A stretch of 64,000 nucleotides of DNA. It comes from Tardiphaga sp051811025 (GTDB taxonomy: Bacteria; Pseudomonadota; Alphaproteobacteria; Rhizobiales; Xanthobacteraceae). This document shows positions 27,884-37,387 of the stretch, in pieces. The notes under the pieces are model-generated. The model was not told the origin of the DNA. It did not search any database and was given only the letters and a program-made list of their open reading frames with translations. The position numbers were made by a program, and so were the translations under genes. The stretch's first letter is position 1; every line of letters begins with the position of its first letter. Location of the stretch: positions 3,286,001-3,350,000 of the forward strand of contig NZ_JBPWQE010000001.1 of assembly GCF_051811025.1 (NCBI RefSeq), given 5' to 3'.

Positions 27884-29260
27884 TCAGACACCCGGCAGTA
27901 CCAGTTCGGCCCGCAATCCGCCGATCGGCGCCTTGCCGAGCGTCAGACTACCGCCATAGAGCGCAGCCAGATCGACCACGATGGACAGACCCAGACCCGA
28001 CCCCGGCTTGGTCTCGTCGAGCCGCTGGCCACGGCGCGCGACCTGGGCGCGCTCGATATCGGACAGCCCGCGTCCGTCGTCATCGACGATGATCCGCAGC
28101 TTCGACACCGAATCGGCACTGCCGGTGCGCTCGACCTGCACGCCGATGGTGACGTGGGAGTCCGCCCATTTGCAGGCATTGTCGACGAGATTGCCGGCCA
28201 TCTCCTCGAGGTCCTGTTTTTCGCCACGGAATTTCGCGGCGGCATCGGCCTCAAGGTCGATGGTGATGCCGCGATCCCGGTGAATCTTCTGCATCGTCCG
28301 GCATAGCGCCTCCAGCGCCGGCGCAACATCGGTGACGGTGCCGACGATGGTGACACGGGCCGCGATCCGTGCGCGCTCCAGATGATGCGTCACCTGATCG
28401 CGCATCACATCGGCCTGCTCCAGCACCTTGCTCGCAAAGGGGTCGATACCACGGCTGTTCGCCTCGTTGACGATGACCGACAGCGGCGTCTTGATGGCAT
28501 GGGCGAGATTGCCGACATGGGTGCGCGCGCGCTCGACGATGGCGCGGTTGGCATCGAGCAGCGCGTTCATCTCGCCCGCCAGAGGTGAGATCTCGACAGG
28601 GAATGTGCCCTCCAGCCGCTCGGCGCGGCCGGAGCGGATATCGGCGATGGCATCCGACATGCGCTTCAGCGGCGCAAGGCCGAAACGGACCTGGAAGATC
28701 GTGGTGAGCACGAGCACGATCGAGAGGGCAGCGAAGGTGCCGCCGAGATAATAGTCGAAGGTGCGGGTTTCCTCGAAAATCTCGGTGGCGTCGCCGGCAA
28801 CGCTGATGCGGAATTTGCCGTCGGCGCCGAGATCGACGGGACGCTCCACCATGCGCAGGCGCTGATCTTCCGGCCCGTCCACATAGCCCTGGCGGATCCC
28901 CGACGCCGTGAGCTCGACGCCCTGGTCTTCGAGCTTGGGCAGCTTCTTGTCCCACAGCGAGCGCGAGGCCCGCATCTCGGTCTTCGTGCCTTCGGTTGGC
29001 GCGATTTCCCAGTACCAGCCCGACAGCGGCAGTTCGAACAGCGGCTCGCCGAGCGATGGCGTGTCATGATCGGGCGCGTCCGGCGGATTGGCGACTTCGG
29101 CCACCAGGGTACGGAGATAGAGATTGAGGCGGCGATCGAAGGCGCGCTCGGTGGCGCTGCGATAGACCGAGGACAGGACGATGCCGGTGATCACAAGGAT
29201 CACCACCACCCAGGCCGTCGCCGACAGGAACAGCCGCGTTGCGAGCGAGCTGTTGCGCAT
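27884..29260 (-). CDS. feuQ: Sensor histidine kinase FeuQ
   Basis: This 458-aa inner-membrane kinase has segments at about residues 10-32 and 172-192 around a periplasmic sensor. A HAMP region follows, then the phospho-acceptor His254 in NLAHAIKTPLSV and an ATPase domain with NLVDNACKW, DDDGRGL and GSGLGLSIV. The PhoQ-like layout and the adjacent FeuP fit the FeuPQ system, which in rhizobia is linked to the cyc genes and to envelope/glucan control. It follows feuP by 22 bases. In this genome the next conserved gene is the surface lipoprotein, then the 459-aa protein, then ccmI. Confidence 0.93.
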   Translation of the reverse strand: MRNSSLATRLFLSATAWVVVILVITGIVLSSVYRSATERAFDRRLNLYLRTLVAEVANPPDAPDHDTPSLGEPLFELPLSGWYWEIAPTEGTKTEMRASRSLWDKKLPKLEDQGVELTASGIRQGYVDGPEDQRLRMVERPVDLGADGKFRISVAGDATEIFEETRTFDYYLGGTFAALSIVLVLTTIFQVRFGLAPLKRMSDAIADIRSGRAERLEGTFPVEISPLAGEMNALLDANRAIVERARTHVGNLAHAIKTPLSVIVNEANSRGIDPFASKVLEQADVMRDQVTHHLERARIAARVTIVGTVTDVAPALEALCRTMQKIHRDRGITIDLEADAAAKFRGEKQDLEEMAGNLVDNACKWADSHVTIGVQVERTGSADSVSKLRIIVDDDGRGLSDIERAQVARRGQRLDETKPGSGLGLSIVVDLAALYGGSLTLGKAPIGGLRAELVLPGV

Positions 29261-29282
29261 CAGCGCATGATCCCGGAGATGA

Positions 29283-29948
29283 TCACGGCTGCGGCGGCGT
29301 GAGCAGATAGCCGAGGCCGCGCACGGTCTGGATGATATCGACGTCGAGCTTCTTGCGGATACGGCCGACGAACACCTCGATAGTGTTGCTGTCGCGATCG
29401 AAATCCTGATCGTAGAGATGCTCGACCAGTTCGGTGCGCGAGATCACGCGGCCGGTATGGTGCATCAGATAGGACAGCAGCCGGTATTCGTGTGATGTCA
29501 TCTTGATCGGATTGCCGGAAACGCTGACGCGCCCCGTGCGGGTATCCAGCGACACCGGTCCGCAAGTGAGTTCGGACTGGGCATGGCCGGTGGAGCGGCG
29601 CAGCAACGCGCGTATGCGGGCCAGCACCTCTTCGAGGTGGAAAGGTTTGGCGACGTAATCGTCGGCGCCGGCATCGAAGCCCTGCACCTTGTCACTCCAG
29701 CGGTCGCGCGCGGTGAGGATCAGCACCGGCATGATGCGGTTGTTGCGGCGCCAGGCTTCCAGCACCGAAATGCCGTCCATCTTCGGCAGGCCGATATCGA
29801 GCACAACGGCGTCATAGGGCTCGCTGTCGCCGAGGAAATGCCCCTCCTCGCCATCGAAGGCGCGATCGACGACATAGCCGGCATCGGTCAGCGCCGTGGT
29901 GAGCTGACGGTTGAGATCGGGATCATCTTCGACGACGAGCAGGCGCAA
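29283..29948 (-). CDS. feuP: Response regulator FeuP
   Basis: This 221-aa OmpR-family regulator has a receiver (MRLLVVEDDPDLNRQL, phospho-acceptor Asp51 in VVLDIGLPKMDG, lysine in AKPFHLEEV) and a winged helix. The winged helix contains MTSHEYRLLSYLMHHTGRVISRTELVEHLYDQDFDRDSNTIEVFVGRIRKKL, partly recognisable as the FeuP/PhoP type. It sits directly upstream of feuQ. The 76 bases upstream separate it from the holin gene of the GTA-linked lysis pair, which is transcribed in the same direction. Confidence 0.94.
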   Translation of the reverse strand: MRLLVVEDDPDLNRQLTTALTDAGYVVDRAFDGEEGHFLGDSEPYDAVVLDIGLPKMDGISVLEAWRRNNRIMPVLILTARDRWSDKVQGFDAGADDYVAKPFHLEEVLARIRALLRRSTGHAQSELTCGPVSLDTRTGRVSVSGNPIKMTSHEYRLLSYLMHHTGRVISRTELVEHLYDQDFDRDSNTIEVFVGRIRKKLDVDIIQTVRGLGYLLTPPQP

Positions 29949-30024
29949 ATGACTTCTCCGTGTTCACAATCCGAATTGATGCCCGGACGCGTGAACACTC
30001 CATGAATGGCGGCAGCCGCCAACC

Positions 30025-30597
30025 TTACTTTTTCTTCACGACCGCTTTCACCAGTTTCTCGACCATGCCGGGCGCGTCCTGTCCGGTGAGCGCGCTGACC
30101 TTTTCGCGGGTGCGGCCGCTGATATAGACGCCTAGCACGCCGAAACGGAACCCCCAATAGGTCACCAGCAGCGCCGTGGCATTGACCAACGCATTGATGG
30201 TCTGGATATCCCCGGTCCAGAATTCGTGCATCAGAACACACCACAGCGCGGCGCATTCTACCGTCAATTCCAGTGCGTAGGCCGGACGCCACCAGCGCTG
30301 CAGCGGATCGTCGCTGGCGATCTCGGCGCGGATCGTCGTCTGGGTCTCGCTGATCGCCGCGCGCTGGGTCTCCGCCTCCGCACGGATCATCTGCGCCCAC
30401 TGCGCCTCGGCCTCCGCCAGCTTGCTGGGATCGGCCGCCGGCAGCGCTGCCTGCACCGCAGCCGGCGTCAGTGTCACCGAGCCCACCGCCTTGGCGAGGA
30501 TCTCGCCGGCCACACCGCCGAGCGGACCGCCCAGGGCCGTCCCCAGCATCGGCGCCCCCAGCGCAATCACCTGTTTGGCAAGGTCACCCCAGTCCAT
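30025..30597 (-). CDS. Holin of the GTA-associated lysis cassette (3TM holin family)
   Basis: This 190-aa protein opens MDWGDLAKQVIALGAPMLGTALGGPLGG, has a central charged helix and then hydrophobic segments (about residues 112-130 and 140-165), matching the three-transmembrane holin family found with phage-like GTAs. Holins permeabilise the inner membrane so that endolysin reaches the wall. The ATG at 30597 follows GGAGG at a good distance, and the endolysin gene ends two bases upstream of it. Together with the endolysin it would allow particle release by lysis. Confidence 0.85.
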   Translation of the reverse strand: MDWGDLAKQVIALGAPMLGTALGGPLGGVAGEILAKAVGSVTLTPAAVQAALPAADPSKLAEAEAQWAQMIRAEAETQRAAISETQTTIRAEIASDDPLQRWWRPAYALELTVECAALWCVLMHEFWTGDIQTINALVNATALLVTYWGFRFGVLGVYISGRTREKVSALTGQDAPGMVEKLVKAVVKKK

Positions 30598-30599
30598 GG

Positions 30600-31346
30600 T
30601 CACGTCCTCCGGAAAGCCGCGACAACCGCGGCAATGAAAGCGGAAAGATTGGTGGGCCTGGCTGTCGGCAGTTCGGGCGCCAGCGGCGGCGAAGCGATCA
30701 CGGGCACAGTCACCGCCGACACATCGCGCAGCGCAGCCTTCCATTTCGCCAGCCAGGCCTTGCGCTCGGCGAGGCCGATGGTGCCGCCATTGAGCCGGCG
30801 GGTGACGCCGACGATGTCATCAGCTTTCGCGAACGGCAGGCAGCCGCAATTGATGAAATCCGACACGGCGCAAGTGAGGAAGTAACGCGGATCGATGAGG
30901 TATTCGGGGTGGCTGACCACATCGATCCCCGTGGCCTTCTTCACCCGCTCATAGCCTTCGCGGCCTGTGGTCTGCGATCCGCCGCGGCCGCGAAAATTCC
31001 AGCCGTCGTCCGAACCGACGCGGTTGCCCATGCGGCCGTTATAGACCTTGTTGGCCAGCGCCCGCGGATTGCCGGCGTAAACCTGCGCACTCGCCATGGT
31101 CGGAAACCGCGACGGCCAGACCCGCATCATGCGCCCGGCGCAGTAGTTCATGTTCTCGACGACGTCGCGCCCTGCTCCGCATTCGTGTGATATCTGCGCC
31201 ATCACATGCGCGGCGAGCAGCGGCGTGGTGATGCCGTATGTGGCGAACACCGCTTCGGACGATTGCGTCACGCCTGACAGTAATCCGGGCACGCGGCTGT
31301 CGCCCTGCGGCCAGAGGCGCCGCAAGGTGCTTTCATCGAGCTTCAT
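30600..31346 (-). CDS. GH19-like endolysin (chitinase-fold peptidoglycan hydrolase)
   Basis: This 248-aa protein has a catalytic domain at about residues 10-185 with HVMAQISHECGAG (the catalytic glutamate is the likely residue), WNFRGRGGSQTTGREGYERV and NGGTIGLAERKAWLAKW. This is the pattern of glycoside hydrolase 19-like phage lysozymes. A C-terminal hydrophobic stretch (about residues 205-245) may tether it to the membrane. The ATG at 31346 begins the good coding signal; the frame is open further upstream. It is followed immediately by the holin gene. Confidence 0.88.
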   Translation of the reverse strand: MKLDESTLRRLWPQGDSRVPGLLSGVTQSSEAVFATYGITTPLLAAHVMAQISHECGAGRDVVENMNYCAGRMMRVWPSRFPTMASAQVYAGNPRALANKVYNGRMGNRVGSDDGWNFRGRGGSQTTGREGYERVKKATGIDVVSHPEYLIDPRYFLTCAVSDFINCGCLPFAKADDIVGVTRRLNGGTIGLAERKAWLAKWKAALRDVSAVTVPVIASPPLAPELPTARPTNLSAFIAAVVAAFRRT

Positions 31347-31380
31347 GATGCTGATCCTGAGGAAGCGAAATCGTTGTCCG

Positions 31381-32451
31381 TTACGCGACGCGGTGGCCGT
31401 AGAAGCTGTTCTGCGCGGCTGCGACATAACCGTCATTTGTCTCCATCGCGGCCCATACCGAAATGGCATCGCCAGCAGCGAGCTTGAGCAGCGTTTGGCC
31501 GCTCAGCATCGTCCTGTTGCTGATGAGCGCCGACGACGTTTGCACGCGCGTATCGTCGAGCAGCTCGATGCCGTTCTTGTACATGGCTGCCGTCAACATG
31601 GTCGGCATCGCCGCATTGGCCTTGAACATCACGCGGAAACCGAGCGCATAGATGCCAGCGACCGGCGCGACGAACTGATTGGTCGCGGCATCGAAGACGC
31701 TCTGGTCGTTATGCCCCGTATTGTTGAACTGTACCTTGGTGAAGGTGTTCGCCGCGCAATATTTGTCGAAGTTCAGATAGGCTAGAAACTTCGGCGACTG
31801 CTCGAAACTGGCCTGCCCGCTCGTCTTGTCGATGACCAGGGCAGTGCGATAGGTCACGCCATCGGCGGAGACCTTGATCGAGAGGTCGTCATTGCCGAGC
31901 AGGCCGATCAGTGCGCGCGGCGAATAATTCGACTGCAATGTAAATCCGACATCCTTCGTCGCATTCAGCTTGTTGAACGTCACCCGAAGGTCGCCGCTGC
32001 CGGGTGTTACGTCGTCATGCGACAACAAAACGGCATCGGACTTGACGCTGAAGCGGTTGCTGCTGTCGGCCGCTGTGTTGACGCCGAGATGCTCGATATT
32101 GTCGAGCGCAAGGTTGCGCAGATCGCGCCACAGCGCGCCGTCGAACACCATCATCACATCATCGGCAATCGACCAGACGCACCAGCCGGCTTTCGGCACG
32201 AGGAAAGCCCAGGTACCGTCCTGCCATGTGGCAATGGCCAGCCCATGGCCGCTCCAGGCCCCTGACGCCCCGGCCGCCACGATATGCCGCGCGCCCTCGG
32301 CCGGCGATGTCGGCGGAACGGTCCGCGTCACATCGAGTACCGAGATCTGGATCGCCGCGTCGAGAATGCGCAGCGCCTCGTTATGGGTGACGTGTTTCTG
32401 CGCCTGCCCGCTCTCGATGAAGGGCAGTTTGAGATTTGGCGTGTCGGTCAT
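31381..32451 (-). CDS. DUF2793 protein with C1q-like C-terminal domain, probable GTA fibre/spike
   Basis: This 356-aa protein starts with a DUF2793 domain (about residues 1-95, TPNLKLPFIESGQAQKHVTHNEALRILDA). A middle part with repeated beta strands follows, and a C-terminal domain of about 130 residues (YAANTFTKVQFNN to YGHRVA) looks like a C1q/TNF-like trimeric head. DUF2793 proteins are associated with GTA spike or fibre proteins in alphaproteobacteria. It lies seven bases downstream of gp15 on the same strand, so a receptor-binding role on the particle is likely. The C1q-like assignment is from pattern only. Confidence 0.82.
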   Translation of the reverse strand: MTDTPNLKLPFIESGQAQKHVTHNEALRILDAAIQISVLDVTRTVPPTSPAEGARHIVAAGASGAWSGHGLAIATWQDGTWAFLVPKAGWCVWSIADDVMMVFDGALWRDLRNLALDNIEHLGVNTAADSSNRFSVKSDAVLLSHDDVTPGSGDLRVTFNKLNATKDVGFTLQSNYSPRALIGLLGNDDLSIKVSADGVTYRTALVIDKTSGQASFEQSPKFLAYLNFDKYCAANTFTKVQFNNTGHNDQSVFDAATNQFVAPVAGIYALGFRVMFKANAAMPTMLTAAMYKNGIELLDDTRVQTSSALISNRTMLSGQTLLKLAAGDAISVWAAMETNDGYVAAAQNSFYGHRVA

Positions 32452-32458
32452 ATCGGCC

Positions 32459-35400
32459 TCAGAGTGTCAGTGTCAGTTCCGTGGGATGTCCGGCCCCGAC
32501 GGTGCCGGACAGCTGTGCGACGCGCAGATGCAGGCTCGGCTGCGGCGCACCGAAATCGGCGACTTCGTCAGCCACTGCATAGAGCGCCTGCGCTGTGGTG
32601 CAGGCGATGCTGCGGACGACGGAACTGCCTGAGAGAATCTCCAGCCGGTACGCCTCGCCGTCTTCGCCAAGCGGCACTTCCGCATTCCAGCCATCGCCAT
32701 CGAGACGCGTGCGCCTGATCCATGAGATCTGGATGCCATCGAGCTTACGAACAGCTTTCACATGCATGGGCGCCAGCGGCAGCAGCGCGCTGCGATCGGG
32801 CGTCAGCACCAGCGCGACGGCCGAGGCATCGTCATGGCTGCGGCCGTTGCCGACGACGCGCAGCGACAATGGGCGTTCGAGTGCGTCCAGCCCCCGTGCG
32901 ATCGGCACCAAGCTTCTGTCGAGCATCACGAATGGCGCGCCAACCGGTAATAGCGCTGCCATCGCGGATTCCGAACCCGCCTGCCCGCGCAGCAGCCGCG
33001 ACAGCTTGTAGGTGTTGGCCTCGACCAGTTCGGCATTGGCGAACTGGATGATCTCCCAATCGCCATCCGCATTCCGCACCGCTGCGGAATTGCTGCCGCC
33101 GAGCACCCGCGCGTCCGACAGCGAAGCCAGCGCGCCGCCATAAAGCCGCACGCGGCATGTACTGGCATTATCCCATCGTGCCGTCGGCCCGGCCGGCAGC
33201 GCATCCAGTGTCTCGCCGATCACCGCAGGCGTCGCCGCGACCGCGGCCACCTGGAAACTTGCACCATCCTTCGATTGCCAGATCACCACCGAGCCCGGCC
33301 ACGGATTGGCGAAGACAGCGAGCCGCGTCAGCACATCGGCATTGGCGCCGTCGATCACCGGCAGATTCAGCGTGATCGCCTGCACCGGCCCGAGCGCCGC
33401 CGGCACCGGCGGCAGCTTGATCTCCGGCGCCAGCAGCGGCACGGCAAACACGTCGGGATCGATGCTGTGCGCTGTCACCTGCCGCGCCTGCGTATCGACC
33501 AGCCCGCTGATCTCGAACAGCCGCCGCCGGTCATTCAGCGTCAGCGCGATCACATCGCCCGGCGCCAGCGCCAGCGCATTCATCCCGACCGCGAACTCCG
33601 CACGCTCGCGCCCGGCCCAGAGGTCCTGCAGCCAGACCTCGGCGCGCTGCGTCGCCGCCGTATCGCTGGTGATGACGGCGAGATCGGCATGCAACATCCG
33701 GCTGGCGCCGCCGGTGAGTTTGCGCGATGACACCGCCGAGCGCCGATAATCCGTCAGCGCATCGCTGAAGCCGATGCTGACCTGAACAGGCAATTCGGTC
33801 TCCTGCGCGCGCACCAGCCGCGCCAGCGCGCCGTCATCCGGCGCCACCAGATCGTCTTCAGTGAATTCCGCCACAAGCGGCCCGCCGCGCGGGATGAAGC
33901 GCAACGTACCATCCCCCGCCGTCGCATCGAAAGCGTAGGCCACCGACAGCGGCTCGATCATCGCCCGCGGCGCCATCGGCCGGTCCACGACATAACCATC
34001 GCAGCCGCCTGACAGCGCCGATGCATCGACCTCCGTCACGCCGGCATCAACAGCAAGCCTGTCGATCAGCGCATCCAGCGGCGCGCCGCCGAGCCGGCCG
34101 TTCAGCCAGTGGCCGGTATGCCAGTTGGCGCCATCGCCCCAGATGTCATCGGCCGCGGGAAAGATCGGATAAGGCCGCGAATCCCAGGTCCAGACATGAA
34201 TGGCCGATACATCGATCATCCGCCCGCCATAGAGTGGCGAAACCGGATTCTCGGCATCACTTGCGCCGAAAACCGGATCGAACACAGAGAGCAGTGCTTC
34301 CAGATGACGCCGCTGCATCAGGTCGTCGCGGGCGCCGCTGGAGAAATACGGCGCAAAATTCTCCGACGATTTCGGATCGGGAAACACGCTCGGCTGGTTG
34401 GCGCCTTTGTCAACGGCGGGACAGCCGACTTCCGTCAGCCAGATCGGTTTGCTGCGCGGGACCCATGCCGTCGAACTGCCGAGCTCCGCATGGCCGACGC
34501 GCTCGTGATGCGCATTGCCCCACCAATTCCAGAGATCCTTGACGCGATGGATCCACGGCTTGCCGAGCCCGTCCGTGATCGCAACACGTTCCTGCGCATC
34601 GCGGGCGCCATCATCCGGATAGTACCAGTCATAGGCCTCGCCGGCCGCCACATTGCCGCGCAAGTAAGCGCGATCATAGATCGTGGTAGCGAGATCGCGG
34701 TCGAGATGATCGGCTTCGTCGCGCCAGTCGGATAGTGGCGCGTAATAGTCGATACCGACCGCATCGATCGCGGTCGATGCCCAGAGCGGATCGAGCGGAA
34801 AACGGATCTCTGACGCGTCACTGGTTGCGACATGCGCGCCGTATTCGGTCCAGTCCGCGCCATAGGTCACCACCGTACCGCCCCCGACGATCGTCTTCAC
34901 GTCGGTTGCGAGCGCGATCAGTTGAGCGACAGCGGGATAGTTGCCCGACGCCGAGCGCACGCGCGTCAGCCCGGGCAATTCCGAGCCGATCAGGAAGCCA
35001 TCGACGCCGCCGGCAAGCGATACGAGCTGCGCATAATGCAGCACCATCCGGCGATAATTCCAGACACCGCCGGCAAAGAAATGATCGACCTGCGCGCCGG
35101 CCGTTGCGGTGCCGTCAGGCGAGCCCGGCTGGCCCGGTGCGGGATCGCAGGTGATGCGGCCGCGCCAGGGATAGGCCGGTTGCGCGCCCGCCCCGCTCCA
35201 CGGATCGGGCAAGCTGTTGCCATCAGGCACATCCATCATCACGAACGGATAGAACGTGATCTTCAGCCCGCGCGCTTTCAGCTCGCCGATCAGATGCACG
35301 ACGCTCTCATCGGACGGCGTCCCGCCAAATGCCGCACGTCCGTCGATTTGCGACACCATATAGGCGGAGGGTCGCGTGACGCCAGCCACCGACCACGACA

Positions 35401-36313
35401 GCGGGCTGGTGGTCTTGGCGGGGTTGTCGATGCCCGGCCGCACCACGCAGTAGTCGGCGCGCAGATCAGAACCGAACCACGCCACGACAATGGCGACACG
35501 TTGCAGGTTCGGGCACAGGCCCTGCAGATCATCCAGCGCCGCCACCACATCGGACCGCGCCGAACCGTGATGGCGGTTCTCCGGTGCGGATTGTCCGGGA
35601 CCGAGCAGTTGCACCACCGTGGACGGTTCATAGCCGAATTCGGTGGTGCCGGGGATCAGCGTCACCGCGCGTACCATCGCTTCGAGCAGACCGATCGGCC
35701 GGATGATCTCGAAGGACAGCTGCGGAATCCGGTTGCCGAAATTCGCCAGCGGCAGGTGCTCGAACACGACATAAGCCAGCCCGCGATAGGCCGGCGCGTT
35801 GCCCGCGCCCTCTTTGGCAACGATCAGCCCGTCCGGCATCTGGTCTTCGGTGCCGCGATAGACGCGAAAATTGATACCGTCGAGATCGAGCGGCTTGCCA
35901 TCGGCCCAGATCCGCCCGACGCGGCCGATCACGCAGTCGCAAAGACCCACCGCAAAATTTGCGAAGTAACGATAGGTCGTCGTCGTTGTCGTCGGGCCGC
36001 CGCCCAGACCCTTGCCGCCGTCGGTCGGCACCGTCTCCGACGTCCCGACTTCCTCCAGTGGTGTTGCCCAGATCACCTGCCCGCTCAGCCGCGCACGGCC
36101 ATAGACGCGCGGGACTGGCGCCCCTTCGGTCGACGCCATCACATCGAGATCGGCCAGTTGCGGACCGCTTGTGGTCTGATCGCCGGAACCGAATAGCGCG
36201 CTATCGATCGCACCGCCGAGCGCCGCGCCGGCGAGCTGGCCCGCGATCGCGCCGATCGGCCCGAACATCCCGCCGATGGCGCCGCCGGCCGTGGAGAGCA
36301 CCAGTTGCGACAT
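32459..36313 (-). CDS. GTA gp15 host-specificity/tail tip protein with TIM-barrel domain
   Basis: This 1284-aa protein is the largest in the cluster. An N-terminal glycine-rich hydrophobic stretch (about residues 9-40) precedes a tail-hub part. A glycoside-hydrolase-like TIM barrel typical of GTA gp15 follows (about residues 260-700, with GVDGFLIGSELPGL and AIDAVGIDYYAPLSDWRDE). The C-terminal half is the putative phage tail domain. It forms the hub/baseplate that contacts the recipient cell. The ATG at 36313 overlaps the gp14 stop by four bases (ATGA), so the start is well supported; an open frame 24 codons longer lies inside gp14. Confidence 0.96.
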   Translation of the reverse strand: MSQLVLSTAGGAIGGMFGPIGAIAGQLAGAALGGAIDSALFGSGDQTTSGPQLADLDVMASTEGAPVPRVYGRARLSGQVIWATPLEEVGTSETVPTDGGKGLGGGPTTTTTTYRYFANFAVGLCDCVIGRVGRIWADGKPLDLDGINFRVYRGTEDQMPDGLIVAKEGAGNAPAYRGLAYVVFEHLPLANFGNRIPQLSFEIIRPIGLLEAMVRAVTLIPGTTEFGYEPSTVVQLLGPGQSAPENRHHGSARSDVVAALDDLQGLCPNLQRVAIVVAWFGSDLRADYCVVRPGIDNPAKTTSPLSWSVAGVTRPSAYMVSQIDGRAAFGGTPSDESVVHLIGELKARGLKITFYPFVMMDVPDGNSLPDPWSGAGAQPAYPWRGRITCDPAPGQPGSPDGTATAGAQVDHFFAGGVWNYRRMVLHYAQLVSLAGGVDGFLIGSELPGLTRVRSASGNYPAVAQLIALATDVKTIVGGGTVVTYGADWTEYGAHVATSDASEIRFPLDPLWASTAIDAVGIDYYAPLSDWRDEADHLDRDLATTIYDRAYLRGNVAAGEAYDWYYPDDGARDAQERVAITDGLGKPWIHRVKDLWNWWGNAHHERVGHAELGSSTAWVPRSKPIWLTEVGCPAVDKGANQPSVFPDPKSSENFAPYFSSGARDDLMQRRHLEALLSVFDPVFGASDAENPVSPLYGGRMIDVSAIHVWTWDSRPYPIFPAADDIWGDGANWHTGHWLNGRLGGAPLDALIDRLAVDAGVTEVDASALSGGCDGYVVDRPMAPRAMIEPLSVAYAFDATAGDGTLRFIPRGGPLVAEFTEDDLVAPDDGALARLVRAQETELPVQVSIGFSDALTDYRRSAVSSRKLTGGASRMLHADLAVITSDTAATQRAEVWLQDLWAGRERAEFAVGMNALALAPGDVIALTLNDRRRLFEISGLVDTQARQVTAHSIDPDVFAVPLLAPEIKLPPVPAALGPVQAITLNLPVIDGANADVLTRLAVFANPWPGSVVIWQSKDGASFQVAAVAATPAVIGETLDALPAGPTARWDNASTCRVRLYGGALASLSDARVLGGSNSAAVRNADGDWEIIQFANAELVEANTYKLSRLLRGQAGSESAMAALLPVGAPFVMLDRSLVPIARGLDALERPLSLRVVGNGRSHDDASAVALVLTPDRSALLPLAPMHVKAVRKLDGIQISWIRRTRLDGDGWNAEVPLGEDGEAYRLEILSGSSVVRSIACTTAQALYAVADEVADFGAPQPSLHLRVAQLSGTVGAGHPTELTLTL

Positions 36314-36753
36314 CAGCTCACTCCGGGAAAGCGAAACGCATAGGCCAGACGACGACGCCACCACGGTGTCAGCGCGACCTCGCACACGGCGGCGCCGTCA
36401 TGGGCGTGAATCATCGTGCCCTCGCCGCTCGCAATCGCCGCATGTTTGGCAACGAAGCCGTCGCGCCAGCGAAACAGCAGGACATCGCCACATCCGAACG
36501 CATCGATTCCGATGGGCACGAGATGACGCAACGCCGCCTGTGCCAGTGCCTCCTCGCCCCGCGCCTCGGCCCAGTCCGGCGCATAAGGCGGCGGTGTTTC
36601 CGGCTCATCGCCAATGCAATGACGCCAGACGCCGCGCACGAGGCCGAGGCAGTCGCATCCTACATGCTTCACCGAAGCCTGATGCTGATAGCGCGTACCG
36701 ATCCAGTCGCGCGCCTCGCTGACAATGGCGGCGCGCGTGAGCGTTTCGATCAT
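36313..36753 (-). CDS. GTA gp14, NlpC/P60-family cell wall peptidase
   Basis: This 146-aa protein has the NlpC/P60 catalytic cysteine in VGCDCLGLVRGVW and the histidine in FVAKHAAIASGEG, plus the conserved RYQHQ opening. In RcGTA this protein is part of the tail tip and cuts peptidoglycan during DNA entry. I chose the ATG at 36753 (MIETLTRAAIV), where family similarity begins; the frame is open much further upstream without support. The gene that should precede it, gp13, is 7.9 kb away behind cargo. Confidence 0.93.
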   Translation of the reverse strand: MIETLTRAAIVSEARDWIGTRYQHQASVKHVGCDCLGLVRGVWRHCIGDEPETPPPYAPDWAEARGEEALAQAALRHLVPIGIDAFGCGDVLLFRWRDGFVAKHAAIASGEGTMIHAHDGAAVCEVALTPWWRRRLAYAFRFPGVS

Positions 36754-36945
36754 ATTGTCTGTCCCGCAATCCATGACTGCACTGCGCGCCACGTCACCGT
36801 CTGACCGCATTTTGCGACGACACATCTTGTGATCGGCTCTCATTCGATCGAATGACGCTTCGCCGCGCGCGCCGCTGCTAGCAGCATGCCCGGCGCGCCC
36901 GCTTCGCAGCGAGGCACGATGCACAAGCAAGAGGAAACGAGAGCA

Positions 36946-37368
36946 ATGACACATGTTGGAAAGTGCTTCTGCGGCGCGGTCGAACTGGAAGTGGACGGCG
37001 CACCGGAGGCGATGGGTTACTGCCACTGCAGTTCGTGCCGTTCGTGGTCCGGAGGTCCGGTCAATGCCTTCAGCCTGTGGAAGCCGAGTGCCGTGCGGAT
37101 CACTGCAGGCGCCAAGCATATTGCAAGCTTCCAGAAGACGCCGCTCAGCCAGCGCCAGTATTGCAGCAAATGCGGCGGGCACCTGCTGACCAATCATCCG
37201 ACGTTCGGCCTGGTCGATGTCTTTGCGGCGACCATCCCGACACTTCGTTTCGAACCCGGTGTCCACGTCAATTATGCGGAGGCCGTGCTGCCGATGAAGG
37301 ACGGCCTGCCGAAGCTGAAGGATTTTCCGGCGGAGCTCGGCGGCTCCGGCGAGGTCGTCGCTGAATAG
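36946..37368 (+). CDS. GFA-family (glutathione-dependent formaldehyde-activating-like) zinc protein
   Basis: This 140-aa protein has the GFA zinc pattern: GKCFCGAVELEV, GYCHCSSCRSWSG and QYCSKCGGHL. The family binds two zinc ions; most members have no proven formaldehyde role. I chose the ATG at 36946, preceded by GAGGAAACG; earlier ATGs at 36886 and 36919 are possible. It is cargo inside the GTA cluster, opposite in direction to gp14. Confidence 0.92.
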   Translation: MTHVGKCFCGAVELEVDGAPEAMGYCHCSSCRSWSGGPVNAFSLWKPSAVRITAGAKHIASFQKTPLSQRQYCSKCGGHLLTNHPTFGLVDVFAATIPTLRFEPGVHVNYAEAVLPMKDGLPKLKDFPAELGGSGEVVAE

Positions 37369-37387
37369 ACATCACGCGCGAGGTCCC

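Noticed and set aside
34832..36196. Long open frame opposite gp15
   Set aside because: Shadow of gp15 with low-complexity arginine-rich sequence.
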